A program made the position numbers and the translations under genes. DNA of 64,000 bases. Source: an uncultured Lachnospiraceae bacterium. GTDB taxonomy: Bacteria; Bacillota; Clostridia; Lachnospirales; Lachnospiraceae. Of the stretch, positions 1-7,300 are shown piece after piece. Below the pieces are notes generated by a model that did no database searches, was not told the origin of the DNA, and was given only the letters and a program-made list of their open reading frames with translations. Location: contig CAJUBP010000007.1 in the NCBI GenBank assembly GCA_910584585.1, positions 29,693-93,692 on the forward strand, written 5' to 3'. Each line of letters opens with the position of its first letter. Position 1 is the stretch's first letter.

Positions 1-100
1 CAGACAGTGAGAAGGGTTTGCCTGCAAAAGGGCGCAAGTAAAAGACAGACAGTGAGAAGGGTTTGCCTGCAAAAGGGCGCAAGTAAAAGACAGACAGTGA
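1..100. repeat. 45-bp tandem repeat, two copies plus a partial third
   Basis: Positions 1-45 and 46-90 are identical, and the first 10 bases of a third copy follow at 91-100. The array ends just before the ribosome binding site (GGAGG, 106-110) of the fructuronate reductase gene. The window edge cuts the array, so the true copy number is unknown. The unit can be read as a short open frame but has no sign of being a protein. Confidence 0.9.
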
Positions 101-118
101 ATATTGGAGGAATAAAAG

Positions 119-1723
119 ATGAAATTATCATTACAAGGCATAAAGGACAGGGAGGCCTGGGAAGCGAAAGGATACCGCCTTCCCAAATATGATATTGAAA
201 AAATGCGGGAAGAGACAAAGGAAAATCCTTTTTGGATTCATTTCGGCGCAGGAAATCTGTTCCGGGCTTTCCACGCAAATATTGCGGAGCGGATGCTGAA
301 CGAGGGAAGCCTTACCAGGGGCCTGGTGGCGGCGGAAGGCTTTGATTATGAGATTATTGATAAAATGTACCAAGCCCATGACAACCTGGGAATCCTGGCA
401 GCCCTGAAAGCAGACGGCACCGTGGAAAAGACGGTGATTGGAAGCGTGGCGGAAGCGCTGCCTCTGGACGCTTCCAATGAAGCTGCTTACGGCAGGTTAA
501 AGGAAATATTTGAAAAGGATTCCCTGAAAATGGCTACCTTTACCATCACGGAGAAAGGATACAGCCTGAAAAACGGAAAAGGGGAATTGTTTCCCGATGT
601 TGCGGAGGATTTTAAGCAGGGCCCGGGAAAACCCGCCAGCTATATGGGCAAGGTATCCGCGCTTTTGTACGCCAGGTATCTGGCAGGAAAGAAACCCATT
701 GCCATGGTGAGCACAGACAACTGCTCCCACAACGGGGATAAATTATATGAAGCAGTACAGGAATTCGCGAAAGCATGGGTGGAAAAGGGCAAGGCGGAGG
801 AAGGATTTACCGCTTATCTCAACTCGTCCCTGGTATCCTTCCCCTGGAGCATGATTGATAAGATTACCCCAAGGCCGGACGCTTCCGTAGAAGCAATCCT
901 GAAATCAGATGGACTGGAAGGGACAGAGCCGGCAGTTACCTCCAGGAATACCTATGTGGCGCCTTTTGTCAATGCGGAAGAGACAGAGTATCTTGTGGTG
1001 GAAGACGATTTTCCAAACGGAAGGCCGGATTTGGAAAAAGGCGGAGTGATTTTTACAGACAGGGAAACGGTGGATAAAGTGGAGAAGATGAAAGTCTGCA
1101 CCTGCCTGAATCCGCTGCATACCTGCCTGGCTGTCTTCGGCTGCCTGCTTGGGTATCAGAAAATTTCCGATGAGATGAGAGATCCAGAACTGAAAAAGCT
1201 GGTAGAAGCCCTGGGATACCGGGAGGGACTTCCGGCGGTGGTAAATCCCGGGATTTTAGATCCGAAAGAATTCATTGATACAGTGTTAAACCTGCGTGTC
1301 ACCAACCCGTTTCTGCCGGATACGCCCCAGCGGATTGCCACGGATACCTCCCAGAAGCTGGCCATCCGTTTTGGGGAGACCATCAAGGCCTATCAGGAGA
1401 GCGAAATCCTTAACGTAAGCGATTTGAATGTGATTCCTATGGTACTGGCAGGCTGGCTTCGGTATCTGATGGGAATTGACGACAACGGAGAGCGTTTTGA
1501 ACTCAGCCCGGATCCGCTGCTGGGAGAACTTCGGCCTTATGTGGAAGATTTTGAGCTTGGGGATGACGGGGCAGCCCAGGCCGTCCGGCCGATTTTGGAG
1601 CGGAAGGACATCTTCGGCGTGGATTTGTATGAAGCGGGGCTGGCGGATAAAATATGCGGATACCTGAAGGAATTAAGCGGGGGAATTGGGAATGTGAGAG
1701 GAACATTGCAGAAATACTTGTGA
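119..1723 (+). CDS. uxuB: Fructuronate reductase-like mannitol dehydrogenase family protein
   Basis: The 534-residue protein is a long-chain polyol dehydrogenase (mannitol dehydrogenase family), most like D-mannonate oxidoreductase/fructuronate reductase, which interconverts fructuronate and mannonate with NAD(H) in hexuronate catabolism. The Rossmann segment is seen near residues 40-50 (WIHFGAGNLFRAFHA). The catalytic Lys-Asn-His arrangement appears near residue 325 (KVCTCLNPLH). The C-terminal domain carries VTNPFLPDTPQRIATDTSQK, typical of the fructuronate reductase branch. Length is slightly above the usual 480-540. ATG at 119 is supported by GGAGG at 106-110. It is probably the last gene of a uronate operon that begins outside the window. 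Other polyol substrates cannot be excluded. Confidence 0.85.
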   Translation: MKLSLQGIKDREAWEAKGYRLPKYDIEKMREETKENPFWIHFGAGNLFRAFHANIAERMLNEGSLTRGLVAAEGFDYEIIDKMYQAHDNLGILAALKADGTVEKTVIGSVAEALPLDASNEAAYGRLKEIFEKDSLKMATFTITEKGYSLKNGKGELFPDVAEDFKQGPGKPASYMGKVSALLYARYLAGKKPIAMVSTDNCSHNGDKLYEAVQEFAKAWVEKGKAEEGFTAYLNSSLVSFPWSMIDKITPRPDASVEAILKSDGLEGTEPAVTSRNTYVAPFVNAEETEYLVVEDDFPNGRPDLEKGGVIFTDRETVDKVEKMKVCTCLNPLHTCLAVFGCLLGYQKISDEMRDPELKKLVEALGYREGLPAVVNPGILDPKEFIDTVLNLRVTNPFLPDTPQRIATDTSQKLAIRFGETIKAYQESEILNVSDLNVIPMVLAGWLRYLMGIDDNGERFELSPDPLLGELRPYVEDFELGDDGAAQAVRPILERKDIFGVDLYEAGLADKICGYLKELSGGIGNVRGTLQKYL

Positions 1724-1820
1724 TTTTTGAAATTCATAACCTTTTTGAGGTTTTGCTTGTCCCGGCATAGGCAGAATGATAAAATAAAAGCAGCATAATT
1801 CGGAAAGGAGATGGCAGAGG

Positions 1821-3401
1821 ATGGGCATATATGTGAATCCTGGGAATATTCCATTTCAAAAGGCTTGCAGGTTGGAGGTATATATTGATAAAAGCATGCT
1901 GATTTCTAAGATGAATGCTGTATACGGCACAGAAAAAGGATTTATATGTGTCAGCCGCCCGCGCCGTTTTGGAAAATCAATGGCCGTAAATATGCTGGCA
2001 GCCTATTACAGCTGCGGCTGTGATTCGGCGGAATTGTTTGCCGGATTGAAGATCGAAAAAGAAAAGAGCTTTCAAAAGCATTTGAATCAGCATAATGTAA
2101 TCAGAATTGATATACAGCGTTTCTTAGAATCAGAAAAGGAACTGGATACCTTTATTGGCGAGATAGAGCGGAGTATAGTGTCAGAATTGATGAAGGAATT
2201 TCCGGAATATGAGGGTTTTGATTCCGGCAGCAGATTAAAAACTGCCCTTGACCAGATTTTCCTCCAATCGGGAACAGGATTCGTTTTTATCATTGATGAA
2301 TGGGATTGTGTATTCCGTATCGCAAAAAACCGGAAAGAAACGCAGAAGGAATATTTGGATTTTCTGCGGGGGCTTTTTAAGGGAGCTGATTATGCGGATC
2401 TGGTCTATATGACCGGGATTCTGCCTATCAAGAAATACGGGGAGCACTCTGCCCTTAATATTTTTGATGAATATTCCATGATCTCTCCGAAGAATCTGGG
2501 AGAATATTTTGGCTTCACACAAGAAGAAGTAAATGATGCCTGCAGGCAGCGGGGCATGGATTTTGGGGAGGTGGAACGATGGTATGACGGATATCGCGTG
2601 GGAAAGTTCCATATCTACAATCCGAAATCTGTAGCGGACGCGCTGATCTGGGGAGAAGTCCAGAGTTATTGGACCGGGACAGAAACCTATGAGGCGCTGA
2701 AAATTTATATAGATTTGAATTTTGACGGGCTTAAGGAAGCTGTTACGGTGATGCTCGGGAATGGCGGCTGCGTCATTGATCCTTCCACATGTCAGAATGA
2801 CATGACCACATTTCGGACAAAAGATGATGTGCTGACGCTTCTGGTTCATCTTGGTTATCTTACCTATAAGAAAGAAACCAGCGAAGTATTTATCCCGAAC
2901 CAGGAGATTGAACAGGAGTTTCTGCGGGCGGTGAGAGTAGGAGGATGGGACGGAGTGATTCAGTCCTTGAATCGTTCCGAGGAACTTTTGAAGAGCACGT
3001 GGGCGCTGGACGGGGCTGCAGTGGCAGAGGGAATGTCCAGGATTCATCATGAGACGTCATCTGTTTTAAAATACAATCAGGAAAGCGCGCTTACCTGTGC
3101 GGTGCTTATGGCGTATTACAGCGCGAAAAACTATTATGTTAACCCGGTTATGGAGTTTCCCTCCGGAAAAGGATTTGCGGATGTGGTTTATCTGCCGAAG
3201 CGGAACGCGGATTTTCCTGCGCTGGTGGTTGAGCTGAAGTGGGACAGGACAGCCGGCGGCGCCCTTAGGCAGATCCGTGAAAAAGAATATGCATCGTGGA
3301 TTGAGGGATATACAGGGGATATTCTTTTGGTGGGGATTAACTATGAGAAAGAAACCAAAGTTCATACATGTCAGATTGAAAAGCATGTAAAGATGGATTA
3401 G
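1821..3401 (+). CDS. AAA-ATPase-like / PD-(D/E)XK nuclease domain protein
   Basis: The 526-residue protein has the architecture of a large Firmicutes/Bacteroidetes family: an N-terminal AAA-ATPase-like domain (family PF09820) and a C-terminal PD-(D/E)XK nuclease-like domain (family PF08011). A P-loop variant SRPRRFGKS lies near residues 45-53 and a Walker B-like FIIDEWD near residue 155. The C-terminal nuclease signature is GKGFADVVYLP followed by VVELKWD near residue 470. The biological role of the family is not established; it is often found among mobile elements. The start at 1821 follows a GGAAAGGAGA ribosome binding site. It stands alone, with transposon remnants immediately downstream. 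Its upstream region resembles that of the nuclease-like gene at 4763. Confidence 0.85.
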   Translation: MGIYVNPGNIPFQKACRLEVYIDKSMLISKMNAVYGTEKGFICVSRPRRFGKSMAVNMLAAYYSCGCDSAELFAGLKIEKEKSFQKHLNQHNVIRIDIQRFLESEKELDTFIGEIERSIVSELMKEFPEYEGFDSGSRLKTALDQIFLQSGTGFVFIIDEWDCVFRIAKNRKETQKEYLDFLRGLFKGADYADLVYMTGILPIKKYGEHSALNIFDEYSMISPKNLGEYFGFTQEEVNDACRQRGMDFGEVERWYDGYRVGKFHIYNPKSVADALIWGEVQSYWTGTETYEALKIYIDLNFDGLKEAVTVMLGNGGCVIDPSTCQNDMTTFRTKDDVLTLLVHLGYLTYKKETSEVFIPNQEIEQEFLRAVRVGGWDGVIQSLNRSEELLKSTWALDGAAVAEGMSRIHHETSSVLKYNQESALTCAVLMAYYSAKNYYVNPVMEFPSGKGFADVVYLPKRNADFPALVVELKWDRTAGGALRQIREKEYASWIEGYTGDILLVGINYEKETKVHTCQIEKHVKMD

Positions 3402-3440
3402 CAGTTGCCGGCTGAATTTTGAGGGTTACTGTTCACGGGG

Positions 3441-4177
3441 CAATGTCATTTAGTTAAGTATTGGGTTAGATTCTCTTACAGGGTCTAACCTAAATTTTTA
3501 TGAAATTTTCTCTAAAGAGGTTGATAAAAATGTGAAAATGTGCGGCCGCTCTCGCTGCTGATTGATTTTTTTGACATGGATATTGATAAGCCTACGGATT
3601 CCGCTTTTAACCAGCAAAGAGCCAAACTCAAGCCGGAAGCTCTCGAAACCGTGTTCCAGAAGTTCAATGAATCCGTGGATTCTCTGGACGCCTCGCCGGA
3701 GTATCGTTTCCTTGCGGCGGATGGATCAACCGCCACTTTTTTAGCAAACCCAGGTTTTCTCCGAATGAGTATTTTGTGGAACCGGGCCATTCCGCGAAAG
3801 GATTTTACAGCGTTCCATTCCAAAGGACTGGTTGGGGATTTGATTTCCCAAATAAGGAGGCTTTTGACATTGACGCGGACGTAACTCTTGTCAGAAACCA
3901 TTCCTCAAAAATTAAAAATTGAAAGCGGCTACCGCCGATTTGTAGACAAGCCAACTTCTTTTGATTTTATTGAATACGGCTCAAAGGACACTTACTGCGT
4001 GACATTTCGCGTTGTCCGGTTTCCCATTGCTGATGGGAGTTACGAGTGCGTTGTCACAAACCTGCCAAGAGACAAATTCCCGCCGGCATGCGTCCGGAAG
4101 CTGTATAAATCATGGAAACGATAAGTTCAGATATCAAATACAGGGGTGGCTTCACAGTCACTAACTAAATGACATTG
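3441..4177. mobile_element. Internally deleted IS4-like element with 10-bp target duplication
   Basis: The ends form an inverted repeat: caatgtcatttagttaagt at 3441-3459 and its near-exact reverse complement at 4160-4177. The decamer gttcacgggg lies directly outside both ends (3431-3440 and 4178-4187), a perfect target-site duplication of the size usual for IS4-group elements. Just inside the left end, ggttaga and tctaacc (about 3464-3488) can form a hairpin, as often seen at IS ends. The element is 737 bp, roughly half of a complete one, and its transposase is broken. Confidence 0.85.
3540..4124 (+). pseudogene. Broken IS4-family DDE transposase
   Basis: Two pieces of one transposase are recognisable. 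The first (from 3540) contains FDMDIDKPTDSAFNQQRAK and LAADGSTATF, the latter resembling the block with the first catalytic Asp. A frameshift near 3755 moves the matching sequence (NEYFVEPGHSAKGFYSV) to another frame. The second piece (from about 3860) contains VTLVRNHS, SGYRRFVDKPTSFDFIEYGS and FRVVRFPIADGSYECVVTN. The central part between the pieces is missing. The C-terminal part with the catalytic Glu is absent as well: the sequence stops at LYKSWKR. It cannot encode an active enzyme. Confidence 0.85.
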
Positions 4178-4218
4178 GTTCACGGGGTGGGGAAAACCAA
4201 CCATGATGACATCGTAGA

Positions 4219-4572
4219 ATGGCAACGAAAGAATATGAGGACAATCCGCCATCAGATTATTATAGGGATGGGTACAATCTATACCTGCGGATGGTGAAAT
4301 ACAGTCATCACCATCTCCGGTTCCTGTCGAACCCACTTGTAGCCCCAGATAATAATCTCTGTGAACAAAAGACCAGGGTCTTAAAGGGAAAATTCAATCA
4401 GGCCATCTCATTGCGTAGTTTTGAGCATTTCACTTATTTCTGTGAATGTTTAGGCGTGGTGGATCATTTCGCGGCAGAAAATGCAGATAATCTTTACGAA
4501 TCTATAGAAAGAATATTTAAAAGGCAAATCCTCTTCAAACCGAAGCGCGAAAGGTCAGGGGATTCTAAATAG
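4219..4572 (+). pseudogene. C-terminal remnant of an IS66-family transposase
   Basis: This frame encodes 117 residues matching only the C-terminal end of IS66 TnpC-type transposases. It has the block NPLVAPDNNLCEQKTRVLKG followed by FNQAISLRSFEHFTYFCECL. The catalytic core that should precede it is missing. It starts about 30 bp beyond the right end of the IS4-like element, so two unrelated insertion sequences have decayed side by side. No TnpA or TnpB genes and no IS66 ends were identified. Confidence 0.7.
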
Positions 4573-4695
4573 GACTCAATCTGAATAACAAGCCAGATGC
4601 GGGGCTCAAATGTGCTCTTGGTTGTTATACCCTCTCTCCATTTCGTGAAAAGTAACGAACTGTTACAACGGGACAGCAAGAAAAACAGGGAACCA

Positions 4696-4724
4696 TTGCT
4701 TTCCAGAACGAAAGCGGATATAAT
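4696..4724 (+). promoter_or_regulatory. Sigma-A-type promoter of the Rpn-like gene
   Basis: TTGCTT at 4696-4701 and TATAAT at 4719-4724 are separated by 17 bp. The start codon lies 39 bp beyond the -10 box. The bases after the -10 (ataaaagcagca) also occur upstream of the 1821 gene, at about 1784-1795. Confidence 0.6.
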
Positions 4725-4762
4725 AAAAGCAGCAGCAGAAAAACATCCCGGAAAGGAAAAAC

Positions 4763-5638
4763 ATGGGAACAGATGAAATAGCGTATCAGAACAAAGACAT
4801 CACCAGCAAAGCGCTGGCGGAACAGATGAAAGGGAAGTCCTTTCAGGCGTATGGCTTGGATCTGCCGGAAATCAGGCGGGCGCTCCCCACAAATATCCCG
4901 ACGGTGAAGGCCAATGAGCTTCGGCTGGACAATTTGTTTGAGCTCGCGGACGGGACAGCGGCCATTGTGGACTATGAGAGCGCGTATAAGGAAGAGGATA
5001 AGGTAAAATACTTAAATTACCTGACGGGAATCGCGAACCGTTACCGGAAAGAGAAAGAATCCTGCCCGAAACTGCGGATGGTGGTAATTTACACCGGGGA
5101 CATTGAAAGAGAGCAGACGTCCGGGGAATACGACCTTGGGGCGGTGAAGCTGACGGTGGAGCGCGCTTTCCTTTCCGAGTTGGACGGGGAAGGGATTTTC
5201 CAGCGCCTGAAAAGGAAAGTGGGGCAGAATGAGCGCCTGGACGACCGGGAGCTTATGGAATTTATCATACTCCCCCTGTCCTACCGGACAAAGGCGGAGA
5301 AGCAAAAGAAAATCCAGGAAACAGTAAAGCTGGCCACTCAAATTCAGGACCGAGGCCAGCAGTTATTCACCCTGGCGGGAATCCTGGCGTTTACAGACAA
5401 AGTCATTGACCGCAAGACAGCAAATAAGATTAGGAGGGCGATTGAGATGACGCAGGTAGCGCAGATATTTGAGGAAGAGAAACAGCAAGAAGTAAAGAAT
5501 ACATCTAAGCAGATAGTGCTGCGAATGATAAAAAAGAATTATTCTACAGAGGAAATCGTATCTTTGGTGTCCAGTTACTCGCAGAATGATGTGGAAGCAT
5601 TACGCAGAGAGTATGAATCTAAAGAAGTTGACTTATAA
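4763..5638 (+). CDS. Rpn-type PD-(D/E)XK nuclease-like protein
   Basis: The 291-residue protein resembles the Rpn (recombination-promoting nuclease)/putative transposase group. Near residues 55-75 it has LRLDNLFELADGTAAIVDYE, which fits a PD-(D/E)XK core with the lysine position poorly conserved. The middle (about residues 160-215) is a helical region with YRTKAEKQKKIQE. The C-terminal third (VLRMIKKNYSTEEIVSLVS) resembles the helical tail common in this group. Members have been linked to recA-independent recombination in E. coli, but no activity can be inferred here. ATG at 4763 follows GGAAAGGAAA. It is monocistronic with its own promoter and flanked by transposon remnants on both sides. 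Confidence 0.6.
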   Translation: MGTDEIAYQNKDITSKALAEQMKGKSFQAYGLDLPEIRRALPTNIPTVKANELRLDNLFELADGTAAIVDYESAYKEEDKVKYLNYLTGIANRYRKEKESCPKLRMVVIYTGDIEREQTSGEYDLGAVKLTVERAFLSELDGEGIFQRLKRKVGQNERLDDRELMEFIILPLSYRTKAEKQKKIQETVKLATQIQDRGQQLFTLAGILAFTDKVIDRKTANKIRRAIEMTQVAQIFEEEKQQEVKNTSKQIVLRMIKKNYSTEEIVSLVSSYSQNDVEALRREYESKEVDL

Positions 5639-5706
5639 TTAAATCACTCAGAAATCCATGGGACAATATATGAGGAATATTGTCTTGCAGTTTTTGAATT
5701 TGAGAA

Positions 5707-5970
5707 TAGAGCGTGTTTGAAAATTCATTCCCGCCATCTGCACTAAGGAATCCACCAGGCTTCGCGTCTGATACCCCTTAGCGCCAAGCATTCCCCACTT
5801 TGCGCGATATTTGCGCTATCAGATTGAACATTAGTAGTTCAATCTGCATGAATTCAGGTTACCTAGCCCACTATGCGCCCTTCATTTGGCGCAAATCCCC
5901 ACAGGGCGCCTTCGGTGTCCCACAAATTGTGGAATACATCTGGCAGAAAGCATTTTTCAAACACGCTCTA
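5707..5970. mobile_element. Putative 264-bp MITE-like element
   Basis: The 17-mer tagagcgtgtttgaaaa at 5707-5723 has its exact reverse complement at 5954-5970, and weaker inverted similarity continues inward. Both outer ends carry TA, so a TA target duplication is possible. The interior has no convincing coding frame. The right end abuts an AAA ATPase remnant exactly at its Walker A lysine-serine. A multi-copy status would have to be shown in the whole genome. Confidence 0.55.
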
Positions 5971-6270
5971 GGAAATCTCAGCTGATGCAGGCTTATATAG
6001 AATATTTGCGGAATCATTTTAACAATACCAATATTATTTACGTAGATTATATGGATCTGGCATTTGAAGAAATTAAAGAGTATCATGCGCTTCATAATTA
6101 TGTGGAAGAGCGGCATCAGGCAGGAAAGACAAATTATGTCTTTGTAGATGAGGCGCGGAAGTGAAAAAATGTATGTTCAAGTCAGTGACAATATTGCCGG
6201 CGAAGATACCTTTAAACGGGAGGCTGTTCCGTTTTTAAGCATACGGGACGCATACCCTAAAAAAGTATTA
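5970..6270 (+). pseudogene. Remnant of a DUF4143/AAA_14-type ATPase
   Basis: The frame from 5970 reads RKSQLMQAYIEYLR, then NIIYVDYMDLAFEEIKEYHA and GKTNYVFVDEARK. This matches the stretch from the end of Walker A to Walker B in ATPases of the AAA_14/DUF4143 type. A stop follows at 6162-6164. In another frame from about 6165 come EKMYVQVSDNIAGEDTF and SIRDAYPKKV, resembling the C-terminal nuclease-like end of the same family. Most of the protein between these blocks, and everything before the Walker A lysine, has been lost. The MITE-like element forms the left breakpoint. Confidence 0.7.
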
Positions 6271-6297
6271 TTCGTAATTATATGTGCAATTATCTTT

Positions 6298-6339
6298 AAA
6301 GAAAATGCAACAATTGTGCTAAATTGTTGCATTTTCTTT
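6298..6339. repeat. Long perfect palindrome, copy 1
   Basis: An 18-bp perfect inverted repeat (arms 6298-6315 and 6322-6339, loop gtgcta) has an inner core with arms aatgcaacaatt and aattgttgcatt. A second, inverted copy with a matching loop sequence lies at 6694-6723. It could act as a terminator, since T-rich sequence follows, as an operator, or as the end of a small element. The region 6271-6774 between the ATPase remnant and csrA shows no convincing gene. Confidence 0.75.
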
Positions 6340-6536
6340 TACACCATATATATCGAACCAAACGAAAAATACTTAACAGTGAAAATGAAAAAAATCAGAT
6401 TTTATCTTCTGCGCTACTCTTCCAGGGCCGCCAGGATAAGATATTTCTACAACAATATATAGGTGTGTAATAAAATCTTCGTACCATATATTGTATGAAA
6501 TACGGAGATTTCTGACTCCCTCTTTTTTTATAATAA

Positions 6537-6583
6537 AAATGGCTGCACCGTCAGGTTTTCAGAACCTGGCAGTGCAGCCATTT
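6537..6583. terminator. Strong stem-loop, probable bidirectional terminator
   Basis: The arms aaatggctgcac (6537-6548) and gtgcagccattt (6572-6583) pair perfectly. A nested stem caggtt/aacctg closes the loop. On the minus strand the stem is followed by a T run; on the plus strand a run of seven Ts precedes it. A weaker hairpin with arms 6473-6483 and 6501-6511 lies just upstream. Confidence 0.55.
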
Positions 6584-6693
6584 CAGAATATCAGAAAAAT
6601 TCTTTGACCATAGTCTGGCATTTCTGCCATTTTACCACTATTCTATGAAAAATCAGGATAAAAGGTTCATCTTTGCCCGAAAAAATTACCGCT

Positions 6694-6723
6694 AATGCAA
6701 CAGTTTAGCACAACTGTTGCATT
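6694..6723. repeat. Palindrome, copy 2, upstream of csrA
   Basis: The arms aatgcaacagtt (6694-6705) and aactgttgcatt (6712-6723) flank the loop tagcac, which is the reverse complement of the loop in copy 1. Compared with copy 1, one base differs in each arm, and the two changes preserve pairing. It ends 51 bp before the csrA start, so it could be an operator for csrA. Confidence 0.7.
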
Positions 6724-6774
6724 GCAAGGCAGACAGCAGTACGGGGATACCGGAAAAAGAACAGGAGGTTATTT

Positions 6775-7089
6775 ATGCTGAAATTGTCAGTAAAGCCGGG
6801 AGAATATGTTCTGATCGGCAATGACATCAAAATTGTGTTTGCCGGAGGCAGTTCCAACAATATACGGATTCTGGTGGATGCGCCTAAATCTTATAACATC
6901 GCCAGGAGTGAGGCATTGGAGCGTTATGGAATGGCTCCGGATCCGGGAAATGAAGTAAAGCATTATAGAGATCGGGAACTTTCCCCAGAGGCAAAGGAGA
7001 AAATCAAGGCCATCCTCATGGAAGAACGCAGAAAGACCAGAAGAGCCGAGACGGCAAAGAACCCGCTGAAAAAATACGGCGGATCATGA
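6775..7089 (+). CDS. csrA: CsrA-family RNA-binding regulator, extended variant
   Basis: Residues 1-52 match CsrA: MLKLSVKPGEYVLIGNDIKI and IRILVDAPKSYNIARSEALE. CsrA dimers bind GGA motifs in mRNA leaders and, in Bacillus, block translation of flagellin. Arg44, needed for RNA binding in E. coli CsrA, is present at the same position. The N-terminal Arg6 is Val here and Arg7 is Lys. The protein is 104 residues, longer than the usual 60-75, with a charged C-terminal tail (EAKEKIKAILMEERRKTRRA). AGGAGG precedes the start. It lies directly upstream of flagellin, the usual context, but no fliW is visible. RNA specificity may differ from the standard protein. Confidence 0.8.
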   Translation: MLKLSVKPGEYVLIGNDIKIVFAGGSSNNIRILVDAPKSYNIARSEALERYGMAPDPGNEVKHYRDRELSPEAKEKIKAILMEERRKTRRAETAKNPLKKYGGS

Positions 7090-7157
7090 ACCTGATAATA
7101 ATCCGGGGCTGACCTAGTGCTTCATCCGGCTAGAGGCTCTGGTTTATTAAGGAATTG

Positions 7158-7185
7158 CAAAGCGATTGCAAAACAATTCCGATAC
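7158..7185 (+). promoter_or_regulatory. Sigma-28-like flagellin promoter
   Basis: CAAA at 7158-7161 and TCCGATAC at 7178-7185 are separated by 16 bp. They resemble the TAAA-N15-GCCGATAA consensus of flagellar sigma factors. The site lies between csrA and flagellin, which would give flagellin its own late promoter and a leader of roughly 110 nt. Confidence 0.55.
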
Positions 7186-7207
7186 AAGAACCTATTAACC
7201 CAAAATC

Positions 7208-7293
7208 ACCCCGTGAAACGGAGTTCCGGGGTACAGAGCGAAAATCACTTAGAGGCTGGCTTCGCTGTCCTTTAAGTGCTCATAACAAGGAGG
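7208..7293 (+). promoter_or_regulatory. Structured flagellin leader with CsrA-type sites
   Basis: A hairpin with arms accccg (7208-7213) and cggggt (7227-7232) displays acgga in its loop. A second hairpin has 10-bp arms at 7246-7255 and 7269-7278 with one G-U pair. The ribosome binding site region at 7284-7293 (acaaggaggt) matches the CsrA consensus core ACARGGAnGU. This two-site arrangement resembles the Bacillus hag leader controlled by CsrA. Confidence 0.5.
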
Positions 7294-7300
7294 TAAAATC

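Noticed and set aside
7..192. Short frame through the 45-bp repeats at the window start
   Set aside because: It arises from the tandem repeat and overlaps the well-supported start of the fructuronate reductase gene.
2235..3050. 271-codon minus-strand frame opposite the AAA-ATPase-like gene
   Set aside because: It lies wholly inside a gene with clear domain motifs. Its own translation shows no recognisable family and no suitable start site.
5800..6116. Overlapping small frames on both strands around the MITE-like element
   Set aside because: They lie in the palindromic element and the ATPase remnant. None has a ribosome binding site or a plausible full-length protein.
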